The position numbers were made by a program, and so were the translations under genes. The notes below the pieces were generated by a model. The model searched no databases and was not told where the DNA came from. It saw nothing but the letters and a program-made list of their open reading frames with translations. Of a stretch of 64,000 nucleotides of DNA, positions 1-12,300 are shown piece by piece. The first letter of the stretch is position 1, and each line of letters opens with the position of its first letter. The DNA is taken from the NCBI GenBank assembly GCA_922989275.2, contig OV277857.1, positions 5,456,001 through 5,520,000 of the forward strand, given 5' to 3'. The DNA is from Gari tellinella (taxonomy: Eukaryota; Mollusca; Bivalvia; Cardiida; Psammobiidae).

Positions 1-244
1 CAGGGTGCCCAGAGAAGGCCCATTGGCACCCAATGTACCCTCTCACATACTGCCCCGACCTGGGATCCAACTCGAGACCGTATTGGTGAGAAACACACCA
101 AATATTCTGTCAGGATACCGAAGGACATGTAAAACAATTCCACTGACCCTTCATTTAGACCACTCCTGGATTATTTATGCATTTTATAAGCCACACAAAC
201 TTTCCTACACAAATCACCAGGCTGCCAGGTTTAAGCACACTTAC
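1..244. other. Intronic sequence at the left edge
   Basis: Intron following exon 7 of the minus-strand gene. No exon found. A tRNA B-box-like string lies on the minus strand near 67-78 but has no matching A box, so it is not called a gene. Confidence 0.4.
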
Positions 245-347
245 CACTTGTGAGATGTAGGTTTCCACCATCTCTTTCCCAGCACTGCCTACAACTGTTT
301 TCCACGTGTCCTGAGAGTAGATCCTCACTCCCTCTGCCACATAGTAT
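245..347 (-). CDS. HEAT/ARM-repeat gene, coding exon 7 (last in window)
   Basis: 103 nt between acceptor TATATGCAG and donor AAGTG/GTAAGT. Encodes YYVAEGVRIYSQDTWKTVVG and then SAGKEMVETYISQV. It ends in phase 0; the next exon is outside the window. Confidence 0.8.
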
Positions 348-3300
348 CTGCATATAAAGCATATAATATTTATATATGCAATCATGACCACTATCTCTGT
401 CATGACCACTAAATTGTGTTAATAGGTATTTCACACAGGTGACTACTTAAAGATTTGATTTGATATGATTTTACATGGCTTTTAACAGTATTTCAGTCAT
501 ATCCCGAGGTCCAGCTAATTACAGGTAGAGGAAGACCCGGCTACTTAAAGCAAAATGACAGTAAAACAGAAAGCTCCTTCAGGAGCTTTCTGTTTTATTG
601 TCATCTTGTTTTAAGCTGTCACCTGTCTTTTAGAAAATCAATAAGCCTTCATTTTAGAGGTCTTAATAGAGAGGTTTTACTGTTTATAGAACCATACATA
701 CATTGTTTGAAACAGTCTAGACAACAAAATATATCAACTCATTCAATCCTTAAATTTTTTATTGACAGTGCCATATTTCAATTAAGTCTAGTTCATTGTT
801 TACCATTAAGTGTTGATTTTCCCAATATATTGCAAAATGTAGAAACAGCACATACCCTGATCAGAGGACATAACTTCACTGAAAACTGTTGAAATGTCAC
901 AATTTACTATCTTGTCCAAACTATTTAGGCAACAAAGCATTCTACCAAGTATGATGATAATTAAATGAAAATTCTTCATGTCATTGTAAGAACAAACTAG
1001 ACAGACAGACAACATATAATACGTCCCCTTTTCAACAGGCATATATAAAAACTGTTTTACTGCTTTTCATTATACATGTATAACATTTGTTTGCAATCTT
1101 TTTAACTCTTTCACACCCAATAACGCCTTAAGGAGTGTTTACAAACAGTTTTGGTCCTGATGCTGTGTAACTTGGCGTCTGATCAGGACCCAAACTGTTT
1201 GACACTCTTATTGATATCTATTAAGTCATACAACCTTAAATCTAACTTTGAAACATGTCTTGCAGACAACAATACTAAAGCAGACGACAATTATGAAAGC
1301 GGTGAAGGGCTAAAAATCTACTGAATATATGTAACTGGATCATGAAAGGGTTAAACAAATTCAGCTTTAAGTTTATAATATACGGCTATATGCATAAGGC
1401 AGTTAGACTAAATTTTGAAGAAAAAAAAAGTCAATGTCCTTCACATGACTGAGATTACCGTTTGGTTAGGTCAACACACTGTCTTGCGATGCAAATAAGT
1501 CTGGTTAACTCATTTAACCCATTACCCCATAGCCTGTATCTTGTTTTGAAGAGAATGACAAAGAAGGTTGAAAGTAAAGCAGAAGAGAAGGGACCACTTA
1601 AAGCAGGTTGAAAGTAAACCAGTAGAGAAAGTAATGCAGAATGTGCCTCAAGGCATTTGGTAGAATATAGAAAATATTTATGCTACACATTTATGACTGT
1701 TGTTTCGTATACAGTTTCAGTACTGCACATAGTAAACCTACATCCTCAGTTGGGATCCATACGTCATTGAGTGTTTTGCCCCCTTATACCCAAGACACTC
1801 TAGTATGGTGGGCTACAGTGGTGATCAGCCACTGCATGTTGGTATTAGCTCCAGCTCTTACTGTCTATACGGAGCCATAGCCAGCTCGATGCCTTCTCTG
1901 CAGCACCACTCACAGCTTTGATGGTTTGCTTTATGTCTCTGCCTTTAACACCTAGTGCTGTCAGCATTTTCCACAGTGATTGTGCTGGGAAACCTCTGGT
2001 TCCTACCTCGACTGGGTAAAGCCAGGCGCTCCATCCCTTCTTTCTGCAATCTTCCATAAGTTGCGCATACTTCCTTTCGTATGCTTCATCGCATCTTTCC
2101 TCCCATGGAACTGTTAGCTCTATGGCAACCAGCTTCTTTTCTTTCTTTGCCCAAAGTACCATGTCTGGTCTGAGATTGGTGTGAACTATTTCAGGGAATA
2201 TTAGCCTCCTCTCTAGATCCACTCTCATCTCCCATGTCTCAGCAGTATGTAAGATGCCTTGGGCTTGTTTGCCAGTTGTTGCTGTCTGGCCTTCTCTGAC
2301 AAATGGGATTGTAATCTGCTTCTTCTTAATAGTGCACTTCTTGCTTCTTTCGTTTTCCAAAACCTCAGCCAATTGTAGTAAGACTCTGTCATGGCGCCAT
2401 CTGTAACCACCTTGGCCTAGAGCCACTTGACACGAGGATAGTATGTGTTCTACTGTACCCCTTTTGCCACAACTATATAAATTGCAACTTTTTTGTTCAG
2501 TGGAGAAATAAATTAGAGACATAAAAAGGTGTATTTATGGGGAAATGGGATAGCTGAATGCACCTTTATGACCACACACTAAGAGTTTGAAACATGCCTA
2601 CCTGTTTAGACACATTCTGGGCAGCAACAGAGGGTAGAACTGTTTCCTGGCCACTTCTGATGGAAGACTCATTAGAAAATTCCTCGTCGCCACAGATGAT
2701 GCTAACCTTACCTGCATTGATAAGGAGATCAGGGTCCAAAGTTATAAAGCTTTTGATTTGAGTCTGAAGTCGTTCTCAAGCATTTAGATTGGTCAGATTT
2801 GAGCCTAGGCTCAAATCTGACCAATCAAATGCTTGAGAACAAACTCGACTCAACTCAAATGGTTTATAACCTTGAAGCAAAAGATAAATGTTTTAGCATA
2901 TCTGTAAATGTTCCTGATTAGCATAAGTACAATAATGTAATTCACAAAACATATTACACACAAGTTAAATACAATGATCCCCCCTTACAATGGCCCTCCC
3001 AAGAATGACTCCCTCTTTACAACGACCCTTGTCGTAGTTCCCTAAACAGGACAATTTTGTCAAAGCAGGATAAAAGTACAACAGAAAGCACTTTTGGAAC
3101 ATTTCTGTTTTACACTCATCCTTCTTTAAGCAAGCACCTATCTTAAACACTGTAAACAAACATTCATTTGAAACACATAACTTATTTTGTATCAGTTGGA
3201 ATGTTGGATATATAGGTAATGTTTACTTAACCCATAACCCCATGAATACGCAATTTTACACCTTTAATTTATTTCTCCACTGAAGAAAACGTTCAAATTT

Positions 3301-6300
3301 ATACGGCAATGAGCAGATGGTAGCTTACAGAAGGCTGAAAGTAAAGCAAAATGCACCTTAAGTTGCATTCTGCTTTACTTTCAACCTACTTTAAGTATTC
3401 ACCTATCTTCAATACTAGAAACATGCAATGAGGTAACGGGTTAAGAATGGGTTGAAGGAGTCAATTAGCATCTTTGTTTACCTGACTCCAGTTGTCTGAC
3501 AGTCCCCGTGCTAGGTAGTCACAGAACTGATGACCATACTTAAGAATGGCATTATCTTCTTCTAGGACAGCTTCTGAGCCTGCAATGTTGATAATGACTA
3601 GTTTGGTACATGTAGGATCTGACATGAGATTAACCAGTTATCCCTGAAACTTCCAATGGACAAATTAAGTTTACAACAAAGTATGGTCCATTTTAGACTA
3701 TTTGAAATTGTTTTTTATAATATATTTCAAAATGACAAACAGTAAAGTCCCTGATAAGAGGGCTCCTGCAGGATTTCTCTAATCAGGGACTTCACTGTTT
3801 CCATTAGACAAATGTTCTCTCCACAGGTACACTTTTGGTAAAGGATACATATCTGCGTCGCTAGGAATCAATGAGTTAAACCAGTTATGAAAACACACAC
3901 ACGTCATGGCTAATATTTTGTAGAATTTCAATAAAAAATATCTCATATGATATTGAGTAGCAGATTTTTCATAAGATACAATCAGCATTGTTTTAACCTA
4001 CACGAGAAAAGAAAGTACAGTCGAAACCCGATACTTCCAACTCGCGTTAGCTTGAACATACCTATATTTCAAAGTTAAAAACAGGCATTTCTATGAGGAA
4101 ATGGAAAATGTGTGAAAAGGTACTTGTATAAAGAAAAGCGTTAACCAATCATATCATAAATATTCCTTTTTACACCTTTATCTTATTCCGGAAATGAAGA
4201 AATAGCTCCACTTTACAGTCATGAATCTGGACTGTATGAAACATTTATATATCCTAGTAAATGGTAGCTTAAAGCAGGCTGAAAATAAAGCTTTAAGTAA
4301 TCACCGATCTTCAAAACTAGAAACAGGTTATGGGGTAATGGATTAAAGGGTTAAATGAAGAAAATGCTTACCATCTTTAACCAGTCCACACTGAACAAGA
4401 CTAGAGCACACATAGTAACCAGTCTCCCTCACAAACCTATTGGTGTGAGTCAGGGATTTAAAGATGTGGTCTAGAAGGTCCTGGTCTACATGGGAGTTGA
4501 ACTCGGTACCACAGCCCTCTATAATACACTGAAGACATCTGGAATAAACAAGACCAGTTACCAGTTAGAACTAGAAAAGTAAGCATATGTCTATTTATCT
4601 CTTCAGAGCTCCGTGTAAGGGGAGTATTTTTAAAACTAAATTCTTTATTTCTGCATTAAACCCTATGGTGTCACTACTCATTAGAATCGGCCCTTCGAGA
4701 TGATTCTAATGAGTATTAACACCATAGGATTTGGTGATGAAATGAGGGAAAAAGAGGAGGATTTGTTTATTTTACTCCCTCTTATATGGAGCTCTGTCTT
4801 CCCCGAAAACATCAACAGGATCTTACACTAACATATTCATGAAGACAATTAACCCAATTAACCCTTTACTCCAAAAGTACATATTTTTACACATTTTACA
4901 TATATTCCTCCCCTGAAGAAAATGATTTTTTGATTTACTCTTACATCTATTGTTTGGTACTTACTTCATCCAAGTTTCCAATGATTTCCATCCGGCTGTG
5001 TCATGAAAGATCTGAGCACTCTCTGTATTTAGTCTCTGTCAAAATAAGTATAGTATACAGTAAAATCTCTCTATTACAACTACAGAGTTGTGTTAATTAT
5101 TAGGTGTTTATGACAGGTGACTGCTTAAAGCAATGTGACAGTAAAACAGAAAGCTCTTTTAAGAGCTTCACCTTGCTGCTGTCACCTGTCTTTATACAAT
5201 CAATTAGGCTTCCATTTGGTACGTAATGGACAGTGGTTTTTTTTCCTTCTTTGGACGGTACCCGGAAAAGGACCCGTTCCCAATTGGAACAGGACCCGTT
5301 CCCAATTCAAAGAAGGGACCTGGCAATATGGTAAAAATAGTATTTTCAGTGAAAAAAAGAGAATTTCTGTTACTAGTGTTAGCATTGCCTGTTGATATGA
5401 ACTGCATAATTGCTACTTGATAAGTTAGATCAATATAGGCCTACTGTACATATATCATAAAATAAACTTCCCAATTTCTTTCTTGTCATCATTTCACGAC
5501 TTGTTTTTTTCCCAATTTGAAGTTTACGCGACAAGAAAAATTCCCAATCTGACTAGTAAAATTCCCAATCTGACAAGAAAAATTCCCATTCTGAGTGGTA
5601 CCGAACCCGTTCCCAATTGGGTGAAAAAAAACGCTGATGGAGAAGTTTTTCTGTATTGGATGTGGGCCAAACTCGTTGTCACTCAGATCCTACCTATAAT
5701 TATGTAAATAAAAGCTAGAAATGTGTTTGTAACGCACACATGTCCTGTGGTATGCTCGACTACAAATGCAAACAACTTTATTTAAAATTATTAATAAGTT
5801 CATAACTGACTTCAAGGCAAAACCATAACCAAGGTCACAGAAGGTCTAAGAGCAAACTCATCAAGTTGATTTAAAAAAAAAGTTTTGTGACACTAACTGT
5901 ATTAGTTAGTCCATCATGATAACATTTAAGAAAATGGAATGTTTTGATTGATTGAGTTGGGTTTTACGGCACAGCGACACATAAAATGGTCATATGGCGC
6001 CGAGAAAAGACTACATATACATAAACATCAAAACAAATGAAACACTCGAAAAAATACAAAATACAACACAAGACAAACGGTAAGAGGCTCCACCATTACA
6101 TACATGGCGGAATGTTTTCAGGAAGATGATTTTGGCTAATCTCATTCGTTGCCAGCAGGGGATGAGATCAAAACCACCGACCCGCCTTCCTTTTAGCTCC
6201 TGGCAGAGGGGATAATCTTGGTGTTATAAACAGAAAAGATCCCCTATGACAATTAAGCCCCAGAGCCACGACAAGGCAGGAAGGTCTCTGGGGGAAAATG

Positions 6301-9300
6301 GGATGTACAAACGAAAGTATGTGACTAGTGACTCTATATGGTACTACAAACAAGAGTTGTCAGAGAGACAACAAAGCTCGCCACCGGCACCTTTAGAAAC
6401 TTAAAAGCACACTCAAGGTCACAAAGGTCAACCTTTTTGCCTGCATAGAAAGGTCTTGTCCATATACACTGGCAAATCAAATATGAAAATAACACCTCAA
6501 GGGACATAGGAATTATAAGCATTTTTGAAATCTAAACGCAGATTTCGAAACCTAAAACCTTTCGCGACCTTAGTTCAAGGTCAAGGACACTGGGCTAATT
6601 TTTTTTGCATGCATGGAAAGGTCGTGTTCATATACACATGCATGCCAAATATGAAAGAAATATCTCAATGGATATATGAGTTAAAGAAATTTTGAGAAAC
6701 CTAAAAGCAGACTTTGAAACCTAAACGCGGGTCCTAAGTTCAACGTCAAGGTCAGAGGGCTCAAACATTTTGCATGCAAGGAAAGATGTTGTCCATATAC
6801 ACATGCAAACTGAATATGAAAGGAATATTTCAATGGACATAGGAGTATAAAAATTTTGAGAAACCAAAACACAGATTTCGAAAACTAAACATGGGCCCTA
6901 AGTTCAAAGTCAAGGTCACAGGGGTCTAAATTTTGCTGTGCCTGGAAAGGTCTTGTCCATATACACACATAAACCAACTATGAAAGCAATACCTCAAGGG
7001 ACATAGAAGTTAAAGGCATTTTTCAAAACCTAAACACAGGACCTAAGTTCAAGGTCAAGGTCACAAGGGTCCAAATTTATATGTGCATGGAAAGGTCTTG
7101 TCCATATACACACACATACCAAATATGAAAGCAATACCTCAAAGGATATAGAAGTTAAATGCATTTTTCAAAACCTAAACGCAGATTTCGAAACCTAAAC
7201 ACAGGCTCTTAGTTCAAGGTCAAGGGGTCTAAATGTTTCTGTGCATCAAAAGGTCATGTCCATATACACATACATACCAACTATGAAAGCAATACCTCAA
7301 AGGACATAGAAGTTAAAGGCATTTTTCTAAACCTAAACACAGATTTCGAAACCTAAACACAGCCCTAAGTTCAAGGTCAAGGTCACAGGGGTCTAAATTT
7401 TTCTGAGCATGGAAAGGTCTTGTCTATATACACACACATACCGACTATGGAAGCAATACCTTAATGGATATAGAAGTTAAAGGCATTTTTCAAAACTTAA
7501 ACACAGATTTCGAAACCTAAACGCAGGCCCTAAGTTCAAGGTCAAGGTCACAGGGGTCAAAACATTTCTGTGCATGGAAAGGTCTTATCCATATACACAC
7601 ACATACCAACTATTGAAGCAATACCTCAAGGGACATAGAAGTTAAAGGCATTTTTCGAAACCTAAACGCAGATTTCGAAACCTAAACGCAGGCCCTAAGT
7701 TCAAGGTCAAGGTCACAGGGGTCTAAATTTTTCTGAGCATCGAAAGGTCTTGTCCATATACACACACATTCCGACTATGGAAGCAATACCTTAATGGATA
7801 TAGAAGTTAAAGGCATTTTTCAAAACCTAAACGCAGATTTCGAAACCTAAACACAGGCTCCAAGTTCAAGGTCAAGGTCACAGGGGTCTAAATTTTTCTG
7901 TGCATGGAAAGGTCTTGTCCATATACACACACATACCAACTATGGAAGCAATACCTCAAGGGACATAGAAGTTTAAAGGCATTTTTCTAAACCTAAACGC
8001 AGATATCGAAACCTAAACGCAGGCCCTAAGTTCAAGGTCAAGGTCACAGGGGTCAAAAATATTTCTGTGCATGGAAAGGTCTTGTCCATATACACACACA
8101 TACCAACTATGAAAGCAATACCTCAAGGGACATAGAAGTTATAGACATTTTCTTAAAACTGTTTACGCCGTTCACGACGACGCCGACGACGACTACACCG
8201 GGGGTATTGCAATAGCTCATCATGTACTACGTACAGGCGAGCTAAAAATTGAGGGGACAGCATTTCCTGCATGTTGAAAGAGTTCATTTATTTGCAATGT
8301 AGGTTACCGAGTGCTTTAGAACATTCACATGCAAATACACTGCAGAGCTCCAGATACCTAAGCTGAGTTACTAATACTAGTAATCAAATACATAAATCTG
8401 TATGTCAGGGCTCCAGATAAGAGAAAGTAAACTGAACAAATCCAACATTTTCTCACTCATTTGAACACCAAATCCTATGGTGTTACTACTCATTAGAATT
8501 GTCCCTTTATATATATAGAGAGACGATTCTAATGAGTAGTGACACCATAATGTATGGTTTAATGCAGAAATAAAGATTTTAGATTTTCAAATACTCCCCT
8601 TATCTGGAACCCTGTTATGTTTCAACCAAACCATTTGATTTGACTACTCATTAGAATCATCTTGAAGAGACAATTCTAATGATTAGTAACAACAAACTGT
8701 TTGGTGGTCAAATGAAGGAGCCAAATTTAGAAGTGTTCAGTTTACCCACTCTTTTCTGGAACCCTGTACAATATACCTTCTCTCCTCTGGGTGAACTGGA
8801 GAGCTTTTCCATTAGTTTTTCAGCCTCTTCCTGTACAGATATGACACTGTCTGTGAGAGGATCTCTCTCCAGGTTTGTCTGGATGCCAATCAAAACTGTT
8901 GGCTTACATTCCAGATAAACTTCAGGTCCTTGTCTCCGACAAAGTGCCCCAATAACCTCTCCTGTAAACATATGTTTATAAAATACAGTCAAACTTCGAT
9001 ATCTCGAACTCGCTTACCTCGAACTATCCGATATTTCGATACATGAATAACATCATTTCATGCTCAGTAAAATGGAACACACCCGTGTTTCAAAGTTAAA
9101 ACGTGGCTTACCCACGTTTTAACTTTGAAAAACAGTTATGTTCGACATAACTGTAACTGAGTTCGAGATATCGAAGTTCAACTGTATATGAAAATGCAAG
9201 CAAATACTCTTCAGTTTCAAGCAGCATATGCCTACTTATAAAGGTCTATTAACATAATGCAAACACTGTAGACCCAGATCTGAGGGCTCATTAAGGGTCT

Positions 9301-12300
9301 ATAGGGTACTGGGGGACGTGGTCGATGAGTAAGGCCATCGCATCGTCGACTACAATACCAGGGGTTGTAAGCTCAATCTCCCACTGCTATCATTCTATAC
9401 ATACAGTGAAGATCCCGATCAAAGGGCCACTTAAGGAATCTACCATCTGTTACGATACCAGGGGTCATGACTTCTATTACCCCGCCTCTAGTATCCTACG
9501 CAAATAGTATAGACCAAGATCAGAAGGATCCTTAAGGTGTCTAACTCCTTTAGACCGTGTGCATAGTGGCCCCGCTAGGATCAAACTCACAACCCCTGGT
9601 ATCATATTGGAGTGCCTTACTCCTCCACCATGTCCGTCAGTACTATTTAAAGCCCTCTGATCTGAAAGTACATTGCTTGCATAGCATAATAGTGCTGGAA
9701 GTTGGAACTCATGACCCATGGTATCGTAGTCGAGCACCTTACTCCTTTACATCTTCTGCCATTAGACCCTTTAAGGAGCCCTCTAATTCTTGTCTACACT
9801 ATTTGCATAGGATACTAGCAGCGGGGTAATAGAAGTCATCGGACCCCTGGTATTATAATAGATGGTAGATTCCTTTAGAAGCCCTCTGATCTGGATCTTC
9901 ACTGTTTGTATAGTATGATTGTGGCCGGGGATCAAGCTCATGAGCCCTTGTATTGTAGTCGCGGGCCTTATCCAGGTACTAATTAATAGACCCTTTACTG
10001 CTTACATAACATAGTAGCGGCGGTTGTTCCAACTCATGACCCCTGGTATCGCAGTCGGGCGCCTTATTCCTTTACAATGTCCGTCGTTAGACCCCATAAG
10101 GAGCCCTCTGATCCTGGTCTACAGTGTTTGCATTGGATACTAGCAGCGGATCTCATAATAGACAGTAGATTCCTTTAGAGGCCCTCTGATCTGGATCTTT
10201 ACTGTTTACATGTATAGTAATGATATAGTGTCATGTGTCAGGTTGCATTGTCATGCGTTGCTTCGTATGATGTGGTCAAAACTGTGGTGCGACACATGAC
10301 ATTTGCGCGACATATGTCATAATATAAAATGTTGCTTTGTGTGTTGTTCAAATGTGTATCTTGTGTTGGATATAATCTCATGCGTTGTATTGTGCGTCGC
10401 ATGTCGTGGTTTGAAGTCGACACGACATACGAAGCAACACACGATACAACACATTCATCAGACGCACAATATGATGCACAACAGTGCGATACAAGGCACG
10501 ACAATTCATTTTGTCATGGTCAAATGATTAGCCAGGGGAGAGCGACAGAGAATAATGTACATGTATGTTCAGCTTCAAATGTTGTGCATCGTATTGCATT
10601 GTCATGTGTGGTGTCGCGTTGTCGTGGGTCGCATCCAGGGTTTTCCCTTGGCTGATAAAAATGAGGGTCACAATGTCCCCCATAAAAAAAAATTTGGGGG
10701 TCATTTGTGGAAACTGGGGGTCACATTGAAAATCTAGGGTTTTGCGAAAACTTAAAGAGAACAAAAAAGCGGAGGCAACTTCAGTATTTTACTATGAACA
10801 CTTATCATTTTCTTTTTCAGGAAATTTACAGAGAGAGAAAATAAACTAGTAACACATGAATTTGACATTTATAGATCTATGAACAACATAATTTTGGTCA
10901 ATTAGCCTGAGGTATTGCACCTAGACCACTTGAAGTTTTTTAAAGTTAGAGGGAAATTACTTCTTTCTAGCTGTTTAGCAACTCCAAATGCTCTGGCTGC
11001 AGAAAAGAAATCAATGCCAGTGTCTTCCTGTGGGCCATTTAATCTAATCATCAGAAGCCGATCAAGCCTCTCAGGGCTTAACTTGTTCCTAAGTTTTTTG
11101 ATGTCTCAATAGAGTAGAGCTACGAAAGTGTGTGCATCCCGCAGAAACTAAGGGATTAGTTTGTTTAGTTTTGATACAAGGATCGCACATCATTTTATCA
11201 CGGAATTATAATTCTGTGATTTTATCATCAGACAAAAACAACCAGTCATACTTTGAAAGCCACGTCTCACAAAATCCCCGAGGCTTACTAGGACAGGACT
11301 TTTTGGGGGCACTTGGACCTGGTGATTCTTTTGGATCATCACTCGGTTTCGAGGCAGACTTGTTCGGAGACTTAAAAAAGGCCGATAGTTTTAACTGCGA
11401 CATTGCGGACGACGGTATTTTTGACTGCTTTATAGTTTTATTACTTGCAACTGGCTTTCGCAGCCGATTACAAGTAAAATAGTGACACAGTCTAGATAAA
11501 TTTGCAACTTTACCTGTTCAACCCGCTATAATTTTCGTCCCCGAATCTCGTCCTAAAATAAGCAAGGGACGTTACTCGATATAATAAATTTGCCGCTAGT
11601 TCAATTCAACCCACTATATTCGGCCCGAAACTTCGCCCTAAATAAGCAAGGGAGATTACTCTATGCGTCATACTGCCGTTAAATGAACCTAGTAGCGAGT
11701 TTCCGTCTCTATTTCTATACATCGAAGAATCCTGTAACTTTGCCGATCTAATAATTAACGATTTCAACGTTTGTGCGTCCTAATTGACGCAACGGAATTA
11801 TTTTTTGGGGTCATTTAGACAAAACTTGCGTCAAAACGCACATATTTGTGCGTCAGGGAAAACCCTGCGCATCATGCGTCGGGTCAAATTGTCATGCATT
11901 GTATTGTGTGTCCTGCCTCAACCTTAAAAAAACACATGACATACGACAATTAAAATGGCACCAACGGAATTCTGTAAATAACAGCATTGAAGAAATATCC
12001 TGGTTCACCCAATTTCCGGTGATCTAAGGATTCGTCTGACTATTTCTCATCAATTAATAAGGTTTTTAACTAAAAAATATATTAAACATCAGGGCTCCAG
12101 ATAATTTTTCTTCTAATCAGTACAGTACTGATCAATTTTGAAAACAATCAGTCCCCAGATTTTTCAATCAGTACACATGGATTTTCAATTCATCGGCAGA
12201 TCGCGGGTTAAATTTTCAACTTTTGAAGAAAGGAGAAACAATGCCTCAGTAATGATGCTATACAAAATTTCAAATAACCTAATAGTTGTAGACCATACAT

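Larger units (their letters stand above)
10220..11955. repeat. Low-complexity element of TGTCATGCGTCG-type words, split by a transposon
   Basis: 10220-10635 and 11868-11955 are built of words such as TTGTCATGCGTTG and CATACGAAGCAACAC in both orientations, giving imperfect foldback. A CAGGG-ended element (10636-11867) is inserted in it. Short ORFs here reflect composition. Confidence 0.55.

Noticed and set aside
6395..8150. CRISPR-like array
   Set aside because: Repeats are contiguous about 165-bp units without spacers, in an animal genome.
10238..10655. Several overlapping short frames rich in Cys, Met, His and Thr
   Set aside because: Produced by low-complexity TGTCATGCGTCG-type words read in many frames.
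11132..11482. 116-codon plus-strand frame
   Set aside because: It is the antisense shadow of the transposase-like minus-strand frame at 11206-11403.
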